Origin: an uncultured Lachnospiraceae bacterium
GTDB lineage: Bacteria > Bacillota > Clostridia > Lachnospirales > Lachnospiraceae
Length of the DNA: 64,000 bases
Direction: 5' to 3'
Assembly: GCA_949743325.1 (NCBI GenBank)
Contig: CATJTQ010000067.1
Span: 1 to 64,000, forward strand
Both the position numbers and the translations under genes were made by a program. Positions 45,233 through 53,888 of this stretch are shown here, one piece after another (positions within the stretch are counted from its first letter, which is position 1; every line of letters begins with the position of its first letter). Under the pieces are notes generated by a model that searched no databases, was not told the DNA's origin, and saw only the letters and a list, made by a program, of their open reading frames with translations.

Positions 45233-46939
45233 ATGAATAATGAAAAAGAAAATGCAATGAATAACACTGGGGAAGAAAATGTTACAAGTAAAGTTTCAGA
45301 GGAGAGCAATATTTCACAGACTGAGGATAATGTGCAGATGTCACAAAATTTAGAAAATACTGAAAATTTACAGCAGACAGACAGTGTACAGATGACAGAC
45401 AATATTCAGTCATCAGATAATTCACAGCCAGATGACACAATTTACAGATATGATCGTTCTTATTATGAACATAACAGGGATGAGCATAATTCTTATAAAT
45501 ATAATCCTTCATCAGAACAGCAAAGCTATCAAAGTAATTATACCTATTCTGATAATAACAGTTCTAATACAGACAATATGTACCAAAACTCTAATAATAC
45601 TTACAGTAACTCATATACAGGTTCTAATTATAATAGTGATGCTTCACAGTCATACCAGTATCAGCAGTCATATTCACAGACTGAAGATCCAAAGGCTGCT
45701 AAGAAGAAAGCAAAAAAACTTAAAAGAGAGCAAAGGAAAACCAAAAATAGCGGAAGGGCTCCTAAAGTTGCAGCAGCAGTTGCGGCGCTTGTTGCAGTGT
45801 CAGCAGTATCAGTTGGCAGTACTTATGCAACATTGCAGATTTTTGGGAATTCTTCTTCAGAACAGGTTGTTATACAGTCAACTAATACAAAAGACAATGC
45901 AAAGACTACGAAAGTGTCAGCGACAAATTCATCAAATACTATTGTTACAACAGATGTTTCTTCTATGGTTTCAGAAGTTATGCCTAGTGTAGTTACAATA
46001 AGTAATGTCGGAACAGAGACTTATAATAATTTTTTTGGTCCTGCTGGAACATATGAGTATACGAGCAGCGGTTCAGGAATTATTGCTGGACAGAGTGATA
46101 AAGAACTTTTAATAGTAACTAATTCTCATGTTATTTCAGGTGCAGATTCAATAAATGTTACATTTGTGGATGGTAAAGAGTATACAGCTGATGTTAAAGG
46201 TTCTGACAGTTCAATAGATATAGCTGTAATTGCAATTTCTCTTGAAGATATTGAAGAAGATACATTGAACCAGATTAAAGTTGCAACATTGGGCGATTCT
46301 GATAACCTTTCTGTAGGGGAGCCGGCAATTGCCATTGGTAATGCAATGGGATATGGACAGTCAGTGACAACAGGTGTTATAAGTGCGGTTAACCGTGAAG
46401 TTTCAGTTGATGATGTAACAAACACACTTATACAGACAGATGCTGCAATAAATCCTGGAAACAGCGGCGGAGCTTTGTTAAATCTGGCAGGTGAAGTTAT
46501 TGGCGTCAATTCTGTTAAATATGCTTCTACAGAGGTAGAAGGAATGGGTTATGCTATACCTATTTCTGATGTTACAGATGTTATCAATGAGATGATGAAT
46601 AATGAAACGAAGAAAAAAGTTGATGCGGAAGACAGCGGTTATCTTGGAATAAGAAGTTTAGAGGTTAATTCATCTGTATCAAAGAATTATAATATGCCGC
46701 AGGGAGTTTTTGTATCAGAAGTTGAAAAGAACAGCGCTGCGGATAAAGCTGGAATTAAAAAAGGAGATATTATTACTAAAATTGCAGGAACTTCAGTTTC
46801 TTCTCCAAAGGATATGTCCGCAGAGTTAGAGTATCATGCAGCGGGAAGCAAGGTAGAGATTGTTTTACAGTCACCTATTGAAGATGGATATGGTTATAAA
46901 GAGAAAGTTTTAAATGTAACATTAGATAGAAAACAATAA
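45233..46939 (+). CDS. HtrA/DegP-like membrane-anchored serine protease
   Basis: Extracytoplasmic quality-control protease. The 568-residue protein has a long polar, Ser/Gln/Asn/Tyr-rich cytoplasmic start (1-145), a basic stretch (about 150-172), one span (about 178-204), then a trypsin-like domain with NSHVISG (His, about 297), SSIDIAVIAI (Asp, about 328) and NPGNSGGALL (Ser, about 410), and one PDZ domain (about 460-560, with GVFVSEVEKNSAADKAGIKKGD). The layout is that of Firmicute HtrA proteins, though the disordered head is unusually long. The ATG at 45233 has GAAAGGGG 8 nt upstream; the ATG at 45203 lacks a good site. A terminator follows. Confidence 0.94.
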   Translation: MNNEKENAMNNTGEENVTSKVSEESNISQTEDNVQMSQNLENTENLQQTDSVQMTDNIQSSDNSQPDDTIYRYDRSYYEHNRDEHNSYKYNPSSEQQSYQSNYTYSDNNSSNTDNMYQNSNNTYSNSYTGSNYNSDASQSYQYQQSYSQTEDPKAAKKKAKKLKREQRKTKNSGRAPKVAAAVAALVAVSAVSVGSTYATLQIFGNSSSEQVVIQSTNTKDNAKTTKVSATNSSNTIVTTDVSSMVSEVMPSVVTISNVGTETYNNFFGPAGTYEYTSSGSGIIAGQSDKELLIVTNSHVISGADSINVTFVDGKEYTADVKGSDSSIDIAVIAISLEDIEEDTLNQIKVATLGDSDNLSVGEPAIAIGNAMGYGQSVTTGVISAVNREVSVDDVTNTLIQTDAAINPGNSGGALLNLAGEVIGVNSVKYASTEVEGMGYAIPISDVTDVINEMMNNETKKKVDAEDSGYLGIRSLEVNSSVSKNYNMPQGVFVSEVEKNSAADKAGIKKGDIITKIAGTSVSSPKDMSAELEYHAAGSKVEIVLQSPIEDGYGYKEKVLNVTLDRKQ

Positions 46940-46966
46940 TAGATTTTGAAAAATTTACAATATTAC

Positions 46967-47005
46967 TAAAGAGGCGAAGATTAAAAAATCTTTCGTCTCT
47001 TTTTG
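46967..47005 (+). terminator. Terminator after the HtrA gene
   Basis: AAAGAGGCGAAGATT pairs with AATCTTTCGTCTCTTT around a short A loop, followed by a T-rich stretch. Confidence 0.8.
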
Positions 47006-47087
47006 TATAATAAAATAAATGCGGCACATAATTATTTTGAGTACAATTTTAGATTAAATTTTTATTTATTTAAGAAAGGGGATTAAA

Positions 47088-48077
47088 ATGAAAGATAAAA
47101 TAAAAATTGCAGTTTTTGACACTAAAAATTATGACAGGACATATTTTGATAAACTGTGTCCAGACAATTTTGAACTGACATATTTTGAACATAAATTGAA
47201 CAAAGGTACAGTCGATTCAACTAAAGGGTTTGATGTAGTTGTTCCGTTTGTCAATGATGATCTGGACAAACAAGTTATAGATGGTCTTGTAAACAATAAA
47301 ATAAAACTTATCGCCATGCGCTGTTCTGGTTATAATAATGTAGATTTGCGTTATCTGAAAGATAAATTAAAAATTGCAAGAGTTCCATGGTATTCACCTT
47401 ATGCTGTTGCGGAGCATGCTATTGCAATGCTTTTATGTCTTAACCGGAGAATTCATCGTGCATTTATAAGAACAAGAGATCATAATTTTAGTCTTGATGG
47501 CCTTACAGGCTGGGATTTATATGGAAAAACTGCTGGAGTAATAGGAACTGGTAAAATTGGTAGAATATTTATTGATATATGCAGAGGATTTGGTATGGAG
47601 GTACTTGCCTATGATCCATTTCCGGTAGATGATCCATCAATAAATTATGTGGAGTTAGACGAGTTATTGGAAAAGAGTGATGTTATTTCACTTCATTGTC
47701 CATTAACGGAAAATACTAATCGTATGATAAATAAAGATACAATAAAGAAGATGAAGGATACAGTTACAGTTATAAATACTTCCAGAGGTGCATTGATTGA
47801 CAGTAAGGCGCTTCTTGAAGCTTTAGTTGAAAAAAGAATCGGCGCGGCGGCGCTTGATGTATATGAGGAAGAGGTAGATATTTTCTTTGAGGATTGTTCA
47901 GAAGAAATTATTGATGACGAGATATTGACACGGCTTGTATCTTTGCCTAATGTTATAATAACTTCACATCAGGCATTTTTAACAAAAGAGGCTCTTGAAA
48001 ATATTGCAAAAGTTACACTTGGAAATATTAAGGAGTTCTTTGAAACAAATAAACTCACTAATGAGATTGTGCAATAA
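47088..48077 (+). CDS. D-2-hydroxyacid dehydrogenase, D-lactate dehydrogenase-like
   Basis: Reduces a 2-keto acid, probably pyruvate, with NADH. The 329-residue protein has the MRCSGYNNVDL segment (about 83), the NAD-binding motif GVIGTGKIGR (about 149), INTSRGALID with catalytic Arg (about 232), AALDVYEEEVD with Glu (about 260) and TSHQAFLTKEAL with His (about 298). The FFEDCS loop between Glu and His is typical of the D-lactate branch. AAAGGGG precedes the ATG. It is a stand-alone gene between the HtrA terminator and the promoter of the next operon. Related 2-hydroxyacid dehydrogenases with other substrates cannot be excluded. Confidence 0.9.
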   Translation: MKDKIKIAVFDTKNYDRTYFDKLCPDNFELTYFEHKLNKGTVDSTKGFDVVVPFVNDDLDKQVIDGLVNNKIKLIAMRCSGYNNVDLRYLKDKLKIARVPWYSPYAVAEHAIAMLLCLNRRIHRAFIRTRDHNFSLDGLTGWDLYGKTAGVIGTGKIGRIFIDICRGFGMEVLAYDPFPVDDPSINYVELDELLEKSDVISLHCPLTENTNRMINKDTIKKMKDTVTVINTSRGALIDSKALLEALVEKRIGAAALDVYEEEVDIFFEDCSEEIIDDEILTRLVSLPNVIITSHQAFLTKEALENIAKVTLGNIKEFFETNKLTNEIVQ

Positions 48078-48083
48078 CATTCC

Positions 48084-48112
48084 TTGATATGAATGTAAAG
48101 ATGTGCTATACT
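48084..48112 (+). promoter_or_regulatory. Predicted sigma-A promoter of the 48-57 kb operon
   Basis: TTGATA at 48084 and TATACT at 48107 are 17 nt apart, about 70 nt upstream of the first gene. Confidence 0.65.
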
Positions 48113-48183
48113 GAATATAGTATTATTAGGCTTATTTTACGTTTATAAAGATAAAGGAATGTTGATAACAAGCAGGTGACAAT

Positions 48184-51100
48184 GTGAGAAAGACACTTTT
48201 AGCTATGGCAGATGGAAAATTTGCGTATGAGCAGGATGAACTGATAATTTCAGAAAGACGATTGGAATTTATATGTAATGCTGATGAAATTATTGAAGGA
48301 AAATTTAGTATTAAGAGTAATGCAGGTGTTGATTTAAAAGGTGTTTTGTACACTACAAATTACAGAATGAGGTGCCGAAATGTGCAGTTTGCTGGAAAAA
48401 ATGTGGAAATTGAGTATGTGTTTAATGCTAGAGGATTGGATTACCAAACTACAATAAAGGGAGATATTTATATTGAAACTAATATTGGAGAATATAATCT
48501 GCCTTTTGTAGTTACGGTTCTAAAAGATTCAGTACCTGCTGCTTTTGGTACAATCCGTAATTTATTTCATTTCGCTAACCTTGCACACACGGATTTTGAG
48601 CAGGCATATAAGCTGTTTGTATCCAATAAATTTAGAAATATTAACATGGAAAATAGTGAAAAAATATATTATAAAATGTTAGTTAGTCATAATCCGTGCA
48701 GGGAACATATGGAGGAATTTCTTTTAGCAGTTAATAAGAAGAAGCCTGTAAGCATACAATTAGAAGAGCATAGTTTTGAAGAAAAATACGAAGGAGAAAA
48801 TTTTTCTAAAATTATTACTGTTAAGAAGAGCGGATGGGGACTTTTAAAGATTGATGTATCAGCAGATGCAGAATTTGTAAAACTTGAGAAGACAAAAATT
48901 TATATGGATGATTTTTTTGGAAATCAGATTGATTATACTGTAGTAATTGATGGTGAATATCTTCATGCAGGAAATAATTATGCAAGAATAAATTTTAAGA
49001 CAGATACTCAGGAGGAGACGTTTGAGATAACTGTCAGTTGCACACAGAAAGAGAGAACAGATAATTGGAATGAAATAAAAAATTTAAGAATAAAATTATG
49101 TCAGCTGTACATTCAAGTAAGGACTCATGCAATTCATAATTTAAGCTGGATTAGAGAATCGCTCAATCTATTAGAAAACTTAATGTCGTTTGTTTCTGAC
49201 AATAAATTTTTAGAACTTTTTCATGCTCAATTATTAATATTGGACAAGAAGTCAGAAGATGCTTCATATATAATTAATAAATATAAGAAAGACAGGCAGT
49301 TAAAAAAGAATGAGCCTGAAGTGTATGCATATCTGCTGTATGTTGAGGCGCTTAGCCGACAGCAGGAGGAAGTTACTATTAAGGCTCTTTCTGAAATCAG
49401 ATCTTTGATGGAAAATAATCCAGGATCGGATAAAATATTTTGGGCATTGCTTTTTCTTGATGATGAGCTTCAAAAAAATCCTTCACAAAAGTATAAGATG
49501 CTAAGAGAACAATTTGAATTTGGCTGCCGCAGTCCGTTTTTATATTTGGAGACATTTTTATTGCTAAAAACCGATGAGACTCTTATGAGTGAAATAAATT
49601 CTTTTGAAAAACAGGTGTTGAGTTTTGCATTGCATCAGGGTCTGATAACAGAACAACTTGCCGTGTTCGCGGCTAAGGTTTCTCTTAAATGCAGAGGTTA
49701 TAACGCTCTTCTTTTAAGATTATTAAAGAATTTCTATCATCTGTTTGAGAATAACGAAATAGTGGAAGCAGTTTGTTCACAGCTAATTAAAGGTGGATTT
49801 CGTGATAGAGAAAATTTTTATTGGTATGAGCTTGGAATTACTGCTGAATTAAAGTTGAATTTATTGTTTGAGTATTATTTATATACTATTCCTACTGATA
49901 AAAAAGAAATATTACCTAAATCTGTTCTGCTTTATTTTTCGTATAACCACAATGTTGATTATAGACATAAAGCATATTTATATGCAAATATTATGAGATA
50001 TAAAGAAAATATTGAGGGCGTTTTTGAGAAATATGAACCTTATATCAGCCAATTTGTTGAAGAACAACTGTTAAAAAGAAGAGTAAGTGAAGATTTAATG
50101 TTTCTTTATGAACTTTATATGGATTCTCTGATTGAGAAAGAGGAATGCTGTGATATATTAGAGGAACTAATATTTACATGTGTTATTGAGTGTTCCAAAG
50201 AGAAGATGAGAAGAGTAATAGTATCTTATGATGAACTTAAAAAGTTTGATGAGTTTGTCTTTACTGACAGAAAGGCATTTGTGAGAATTTATACTGATTC
50301 GGCGTTTATTGCTGTTGAAGATAAGTCTGGTAAACTACATTTTGAGACTGTTGATTTTGAGATTAAACCGCTGCTTAATCGCAGTAAAATATCTAAGTAC
50401 TCTAATCTTTTAAAGAAAAAAAATGTTGGGATTTTGTTAAACCGCTATAAAAAATCAGGCATAATACTTGAAAAAACTGATGTAAGTATTTGTATGAAAC
50501 TTATGAATATGGAAGAGATAACCGATGAGTTTAAGGAGGAGTTGCTTGGAAGACTTATTGGAATTTATGAAGATATTCATAATGAAGAAATGGTTGTGAA
50601 TTTATTATGTAAACTTGATTTTGATATTATTGAGCCTGTAAAGAGAGCTGCTTATTTTGAGAAGATGATTATTTATGGAATGTATGATGAAGTTTACGAA
50701 CTAATATTTAGGTATGGTTTCGAACATATCAAGACAAAGCGTCTTGTCAGGTTGTGCAGCCGCAAAATAACTGATGGATGTGATGAAGACAGGCTTGTTA
50801 CTCTTTGCGGTTATGTTTTTTTGTCTGGTAAGTATGATGAAGTAATGCTTAATTATCTTGCATCAGAGTACTACGGCACAACATATGATATGATTAAACT
50901 TTGGAGTGCCGCTAAAAATTTTGAATTAGATTCATATAAAATTTGTGAGAGACTCCTTGTGCAAATGTTATATACAGGTTTTATGCCTGGAAAGACAACA
51001 GATATATTTGAAGATTACTGTTCTAATGCTCCGAAGACTGAGGTTGTAACAGCATATATTTCCTATTTGTCGTATCATTATGTAGTTAATAAACAGGTTG

Positions 51101-51723
51101 TTGAGGATGGCTTTTTTGAGCATATTTTAAAAATAAGCAATAAAAAAGAATATATTACTGATTATGCACGGCTTGCCTACATAAAATTTTGCAGTGAAAA
51201 AGAGAAGTTAAATGATGCAGAGAAGGAATTTATAAGAGAGTCTGTTAAAGTCTTGGAAAAGAAAGGTATTATATTTGATTTTATGAAAAAGGCCGGAAGA
51301 CGTGCAGGATTTGATTCTAACCTATATGAGAAAACGGTTATTGAGTATTTGGCAAATCCGGCTAATAAGGTAGTTCTATACTATAGAATATTAGATGACA
51401 GTTCTGGTGAAACTGAATTTATTAGGGAAGAGCTTAGAGCAATGTTTGGACCTATGTTTGTTAAAGAGGTTACTATGTTTTATGGTGAAACTCTACAGTA
51501 TTATATAGTTGAGAGAGGCAGAGACGGTAATGAAAGATTTACGTGCAGTTGTATAATACAAAAGGAACCGGATGATTTTGAGCTGGAGTCAGGCAGGTAT
51601 TGGTGGATCAATGAGATGTACATAAGCCATTCGCTTAAAGATGAAGTTACTCTATTAAATATTATGAAACAATATGATAAATACCGGTTTATTACAGATA
51701 AATTATTTGAACTTAAAGAATAG
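48184..51723 (+). CDS. Very large uncharacterised protein, DUF5717-like
   Basis: An 1179-residue protein with no signal peptide or membrane span. The first 300 residues look beta-rich, perhaps two to three Ig-like segments (LEFICNADEIIEGKFSIKSN; ENFSKIITVKKSGWGLLKIDV). Residues of about 300-1060 are almost all helical with repeat-like spacing. The last 110 residues appear to be a compact mixed domain (VVLYYRILDD, VTMFYGETLQYYIVERG). I recall proteins of this size and C-terminus filed as DUF5717 in Lachnospiraceae, next to DUF5716; that label is from memory. It begins with GTG at 48184, downstream of a good promoter, and heads an operon with an actin/Hsp70-fold-like protein and a TPR protein. 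A scaffold or motor-like assembly role is only a guess. Confidence 0.75.
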   Translation: MRKTLLAMADGKFAYEQDELIISERRLEFICNADEIIEGKFSIKSNAGVDLKGVLYTTNYRMRCRNVQFAGKNVEIEYVFNARGLDYQTTIKGDIYIETNIGEYNLPFVVTVLKDSVPAAFGTIRNLFHFANLAHTDFEQAYKLFVSNKFRNINMENSEKIYYKMLVSHNPCREHMEEFLLAVNKKKPVSIQLEEHSFEEKYEGENFSKIITVKKSGWGLLKIDVSADAEFVKLEKTKIYMDDFFGNQIDYTVVIDGEYLHAGNNYARINFKTDTQEETFEITVSCTQKERTDNWNEIKNLRIKLCQLYIQVRTHAIHNLSWIRESLNLLENLMSFVSDNKFLELFHAQLLILDKKSEDASYIINKYKKDRQLKKNEPEVYAYLLYVEALSRQQEEVTIKALSEIRSLMENNPGSDKIFWALLFLDDELQKNPSQKYKMLREQFEFGCRSPFLYLETFLLLKTDETLMSEINSFEKQVLSFALHQGLITEQLAVFAAKVSLKCRGYNALLLRLLKNFYHLFENNEIVEAVCSQLIKGGFRDRENFYWYELGITAELKLNLLFEYYLYTIPTDKKEILPKSVLLYFSYNHNVDYRHKAYLYANIMRYKENIEGVFEKYEPYISQFVEEQLLKRRVSEDLMFLYELYMDSLIEKEECCDILEELIFTCVIECSKEKMRRVIVSYDELKKFDEFVFTDRKAFVRIYTDSAFIAVEDKSGKLHFETVDFEIKPLLNRSKISKYSNLLKKKNVGILLNRYKKSGIILEKTDVSICMKLMNMEEITDEFKEELLGRLIGIYEDIHNEEMVVNLLCKLDFDIIEPVKRAAYFEKMIIYGMYDEVYELIFRYGFEHIKTKRLVRLCSRKITDGCDEDRLVTLCGYVFLSGKYDEVMLNYLASEYYGTTYDMIKLWSAAKNFELDSYKICERLLVQMLYTGFMPGKTTDIFEDYCSNAPKTEVVTAYISYLSYHYVVNKQVVEDGFFEHILKISNKKEYITDYARLAYIKFCSEKEKLNDAEKEFIRESVKVLEKKGIIFDFMKKAGRRAGFDSNLYEKTVIEYLANPANKVVLYYRILDDSSGETEFIREELRAMFGPMFVKEVTMFYGETLQYYIVERGRDGNERFTCSCIIQKEPDDFELESGRYWWINEMYISHSLKDEVTLLNIMKQYDKYRFITDKLFELKE

Positions 51724-51734
51724 TCGGTGGTAAT

Positions 51735-53018
51735 ATGGAACAGATTTTACATCAGGATAATAAAATAATTGTAGGAATAGACATTGAATCGGAATCAGTG
51801 CAGATTTCTTGGTTTGGGGATAATTTAAATGAGCCTGAAACTGTAAGTATGCAGGTTGGCATGGATAAGTTTAAAATACCATTCTGTCTTTTTTACAGGG
51901 AAGAGGATAAAGAATATCAGATAGGTCAGGCGGCGGTTGAGTGTAATCAAAATGATGTTAAAGGTATTTTTATCCCTTCTCCTTACACTCTTGCCTTGCA
52001 GGATAAAAATATTTGTATTGAAAATGAAATGGTTTCGCCAATTTTGCTTTTACAGGTTTTTTTGGAGAAATTAGTCCATATGGTGGAGTCGATTTCAAAT
52101 AATAAAAATATTACTTCTATTGCATACACAGCAAAAGATATGGATGAGAAGCTGATTTTTATTATAAAGAAGGCGTCAGAAATTTTTTCTGACAAAGGTG
52201 TAAAGTTATATTTTAAATCATATGAAGAGAGTTATATAGCTTATCTTCTTAATGGCCCATCTGATTTTTATGCAAGAGATAGTGTGTTGCTGTATTTTAG
52301 AAAAGGATGCCTTGATATATATCATGTGATGATGAATAAAAAGTATAAGCCGTTTAAAATTACGCTGCAAAAGGAACAGATTGATGGATTTCAAGCTTTT
52401 GACGAAGCATTATTCTGCAGCGATGAAGAGAGAGCGCAGCTAGATATACATTTTTATGAAACAGTTAAAAATCTTTTTGGAAAGGCGCTTATTTCTTCAG
52501 TGTTTTTAACCGGAGACGGTTTTGATAAAGATTGGATGCAGGAAACTCTACGTTTTTTATGTCATGGAAGAAGAGTTTTTCAAGGCAAAAATTTGTTTAC
52601 TAAAGGGATTTGTTATTATCTATTGGAGGAAACACGTGGAAGAAATTACAGTTTTGATGGATGCAACAGGCTTTTCTATAAAATCCGTTTACCTATGTGG
52701 CAGGATGGAAACAGTAAGCCATATGAGTTGTATGATGGAGATGGAGACTGGTATGAGGTAAGCGATAGGTTTTATTGTCTTTTAGATGAGTGCGATAATA
52801 TAAGCCTGGAGATCTACAGAGATGATGATGAATTTGAAAAAAGGGTAGAAGTTCTTGAACTTACAGGGCTTCCTAAAAGACCTTCTCTTGCTACAAAGCT
52901 TCAGGTAGATATAATGATGATGAATAGAGATAAATTAAGGATATACGCGAAAGACTTAGGTCTTGGAGAATTTTATGAATCTACAGGTAAGGTTTGGGAG
53001 AAGGAAATAGTTTTATAG
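51735..53018 (+). CDS. Actin/Hsp70-fold-like protein, DUF5716-like
   Basis: A 427-residue cytoplasmic protein. The start IIVGIDIESESVQISWFG recalls the phosphate-1 loop of the actin/Hsp70 ATPase fold, and KIPFCLFYREEDKEYQIGQAA resembles the next strand pair of DnaK-like proteins (P-S-xxx-F, then GxxA). A later ISSVFLTGDGFDKDWMQ (about 255) sits where the phosphate-2/adenosine motif would be. The C-terminal 130 residues look like a separate beta domain. The nucleotide motifs are not canonical, so it may not hydrolyse ATP. I recall this family as DUF5716. It follows the 1179-residue protein by 11 nt and is surely cotranscribed with it. Confidence 0.72.
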   Translation: MEQILHQDNKIIVGIDIESESVQISWFGDNLNEPETVSMQVGMDKFKIPFCLFYREEDKEYQIGQAAVECNQNDVKGIFIPSPYTLALQDKNICIENEMVSPILLLQVFLEKLVHMVESISNNKNITSIAYTAKDMDEKLIFIIKKASEIFSDKGVKLYFKSYEESYIAYLLNGPSDFYARDSVLLYFRKGCLDIYHVMMNKKYKPFKITLQKEQIDGFQAFDEALFCSDEERAQLDIHFYETVKNLFGKALISSVFLTGDGFDKDWMQETLRFLCHGRRVFQGKNLFTKGICYYLLEETRGRNYSFDGCNRLFYKIRLPMWQDGNSKPYELYDGDGDWYEVSDRFYCLLDECDNISLEIYRDDDEFEKRVEVLELTGLPKRPSLATKLQVDIMMMNRDKLRIYAKDLGLGEFYESTGKVWEKEIVL

Positions 53019-53035
53019 AAAAGAGTTGATTTGAA

Positions 53036-53857
53036 ATGGGTAAAATATTTCTTTGTAAGGAAATTAGAGCAAAAAATCCTTTTTTTATCAGGTGTATAGA
53101 GAAGAATGTATATACAATTGAAGAATTATGTTTTTTCTTTTATCATGAGATATATTTTGTAGAGGAATTTCATGATTGGGCAGAATTAGCAGCATGGCTG
53201 AAAAGGGAATTAAAGTTGGAGTCTTTGTCGAAAGAGATTCAGAAATTGACTGTTGGATATGATACTAAGCTTCAGATGGTACTGCTTATTTTAGAGAGTG
53301 TACATTACCGTTCTGGTGAGGAATTGCTTGAATATGAAAGGAAGATGGAAGAAATACACAAATCAGCAGGTTTTCTAAGAAATAAGAAAAAAGCGGATTA
53401 TCTTGTTCATGAGAATAAATATAATCAGGCAATTGAGTTGTATTTACAGATTTTGAACAGTGATAATAAACCTGAGGAAGAAATAGCTGCTGATGTATAC
53501 CATAATCTGGGCGTAATTTATGCTAAGTTATTTTATTTTGAGAAGGCGGCAGATTTTTTTCTTGAATCTTTTAAAATAGCTCCTACAACTGAAAGTTTAA
53601 AACAGTATAAATTGGCGTTAAAACTTGGGAGAAAAGAGGAGAAGGCAGATGAGTGTGTTCTTGATTTACCATCTGTAAAGCAGCTTGATTTGATTATTGA
53701 TGATGAAATACAGGCAATTGATGAGAGTGTTTCGGGAGAAGCTAATAGTTTTCACAAACTAGATCAGTTGAAGAAAAGTGGAAAAGTAAGTGAGTATTAT
53801 GATAATATACAGAAAATACTTATGAATTGGAAAGAAGAATGTAGAAGCTATATGTAA
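53036..53857 (+). CDS. TPR-containing protein of the 48-57 kb operon
   Basis: A 273-residue soluble protein. Its first 110 residues are helical with aromatic-rich segments (YTIEELCFFFYHEIYFVEEF). Residues of about 115-195 hold two TPR-like repeats (ADYLVHENKYNQAIELYLQIL and YHNLGVIYAKLFYFEKAADFFLESFKIAP). The tail is acidic then basic. It lies 17 nt downstream of the DUF5716-like gene and 31 nt upstream of the coiled-coil membrane protein. The TPR unit suggests it links other products of this operon. No enzymatic motif is seen. Confidence 0.75.
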   Translation: MGKIFLCKEIRAKNPFFIRCIEKNVYTIEELCFFFYHEIYFVEEFHDWAELAAWLKRELKLESLSKEIQKLTVGYDTKLQMVLLILESVHYRSGEELLEYERKMEEIHKSAGFLRNKKKADYLVHENKYNQAIELYLQILNSDNKPEEEIAADVYHNLGVIYAKLFYFEKAADFFLESFKIAPTTESLKQYKLALKLGRKEEKADECVLDLPSVKQLDLIIDDEIQAIDESVSGEANSFHKLDQLKKSGKVSEYYDNIQKILMNWKEECRSYM

Positions 53858-53888
53858 GCTTGTACGATTATACAGGAGGAACTGAACA

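Noticed and set aside
45432..45992. A 186-residue + strand reading frame in the HtrA gene
   Set aside because: It is an out-of-frame shadow of the low-complexity head region; its Ile/Leu/Gln-rich translation has no domain.
46126..46509. A 127-residue - strand reading frame opposite the HtrA protease domain
   Set aside because: It is antisense to a clear protease domain and has no start signal.
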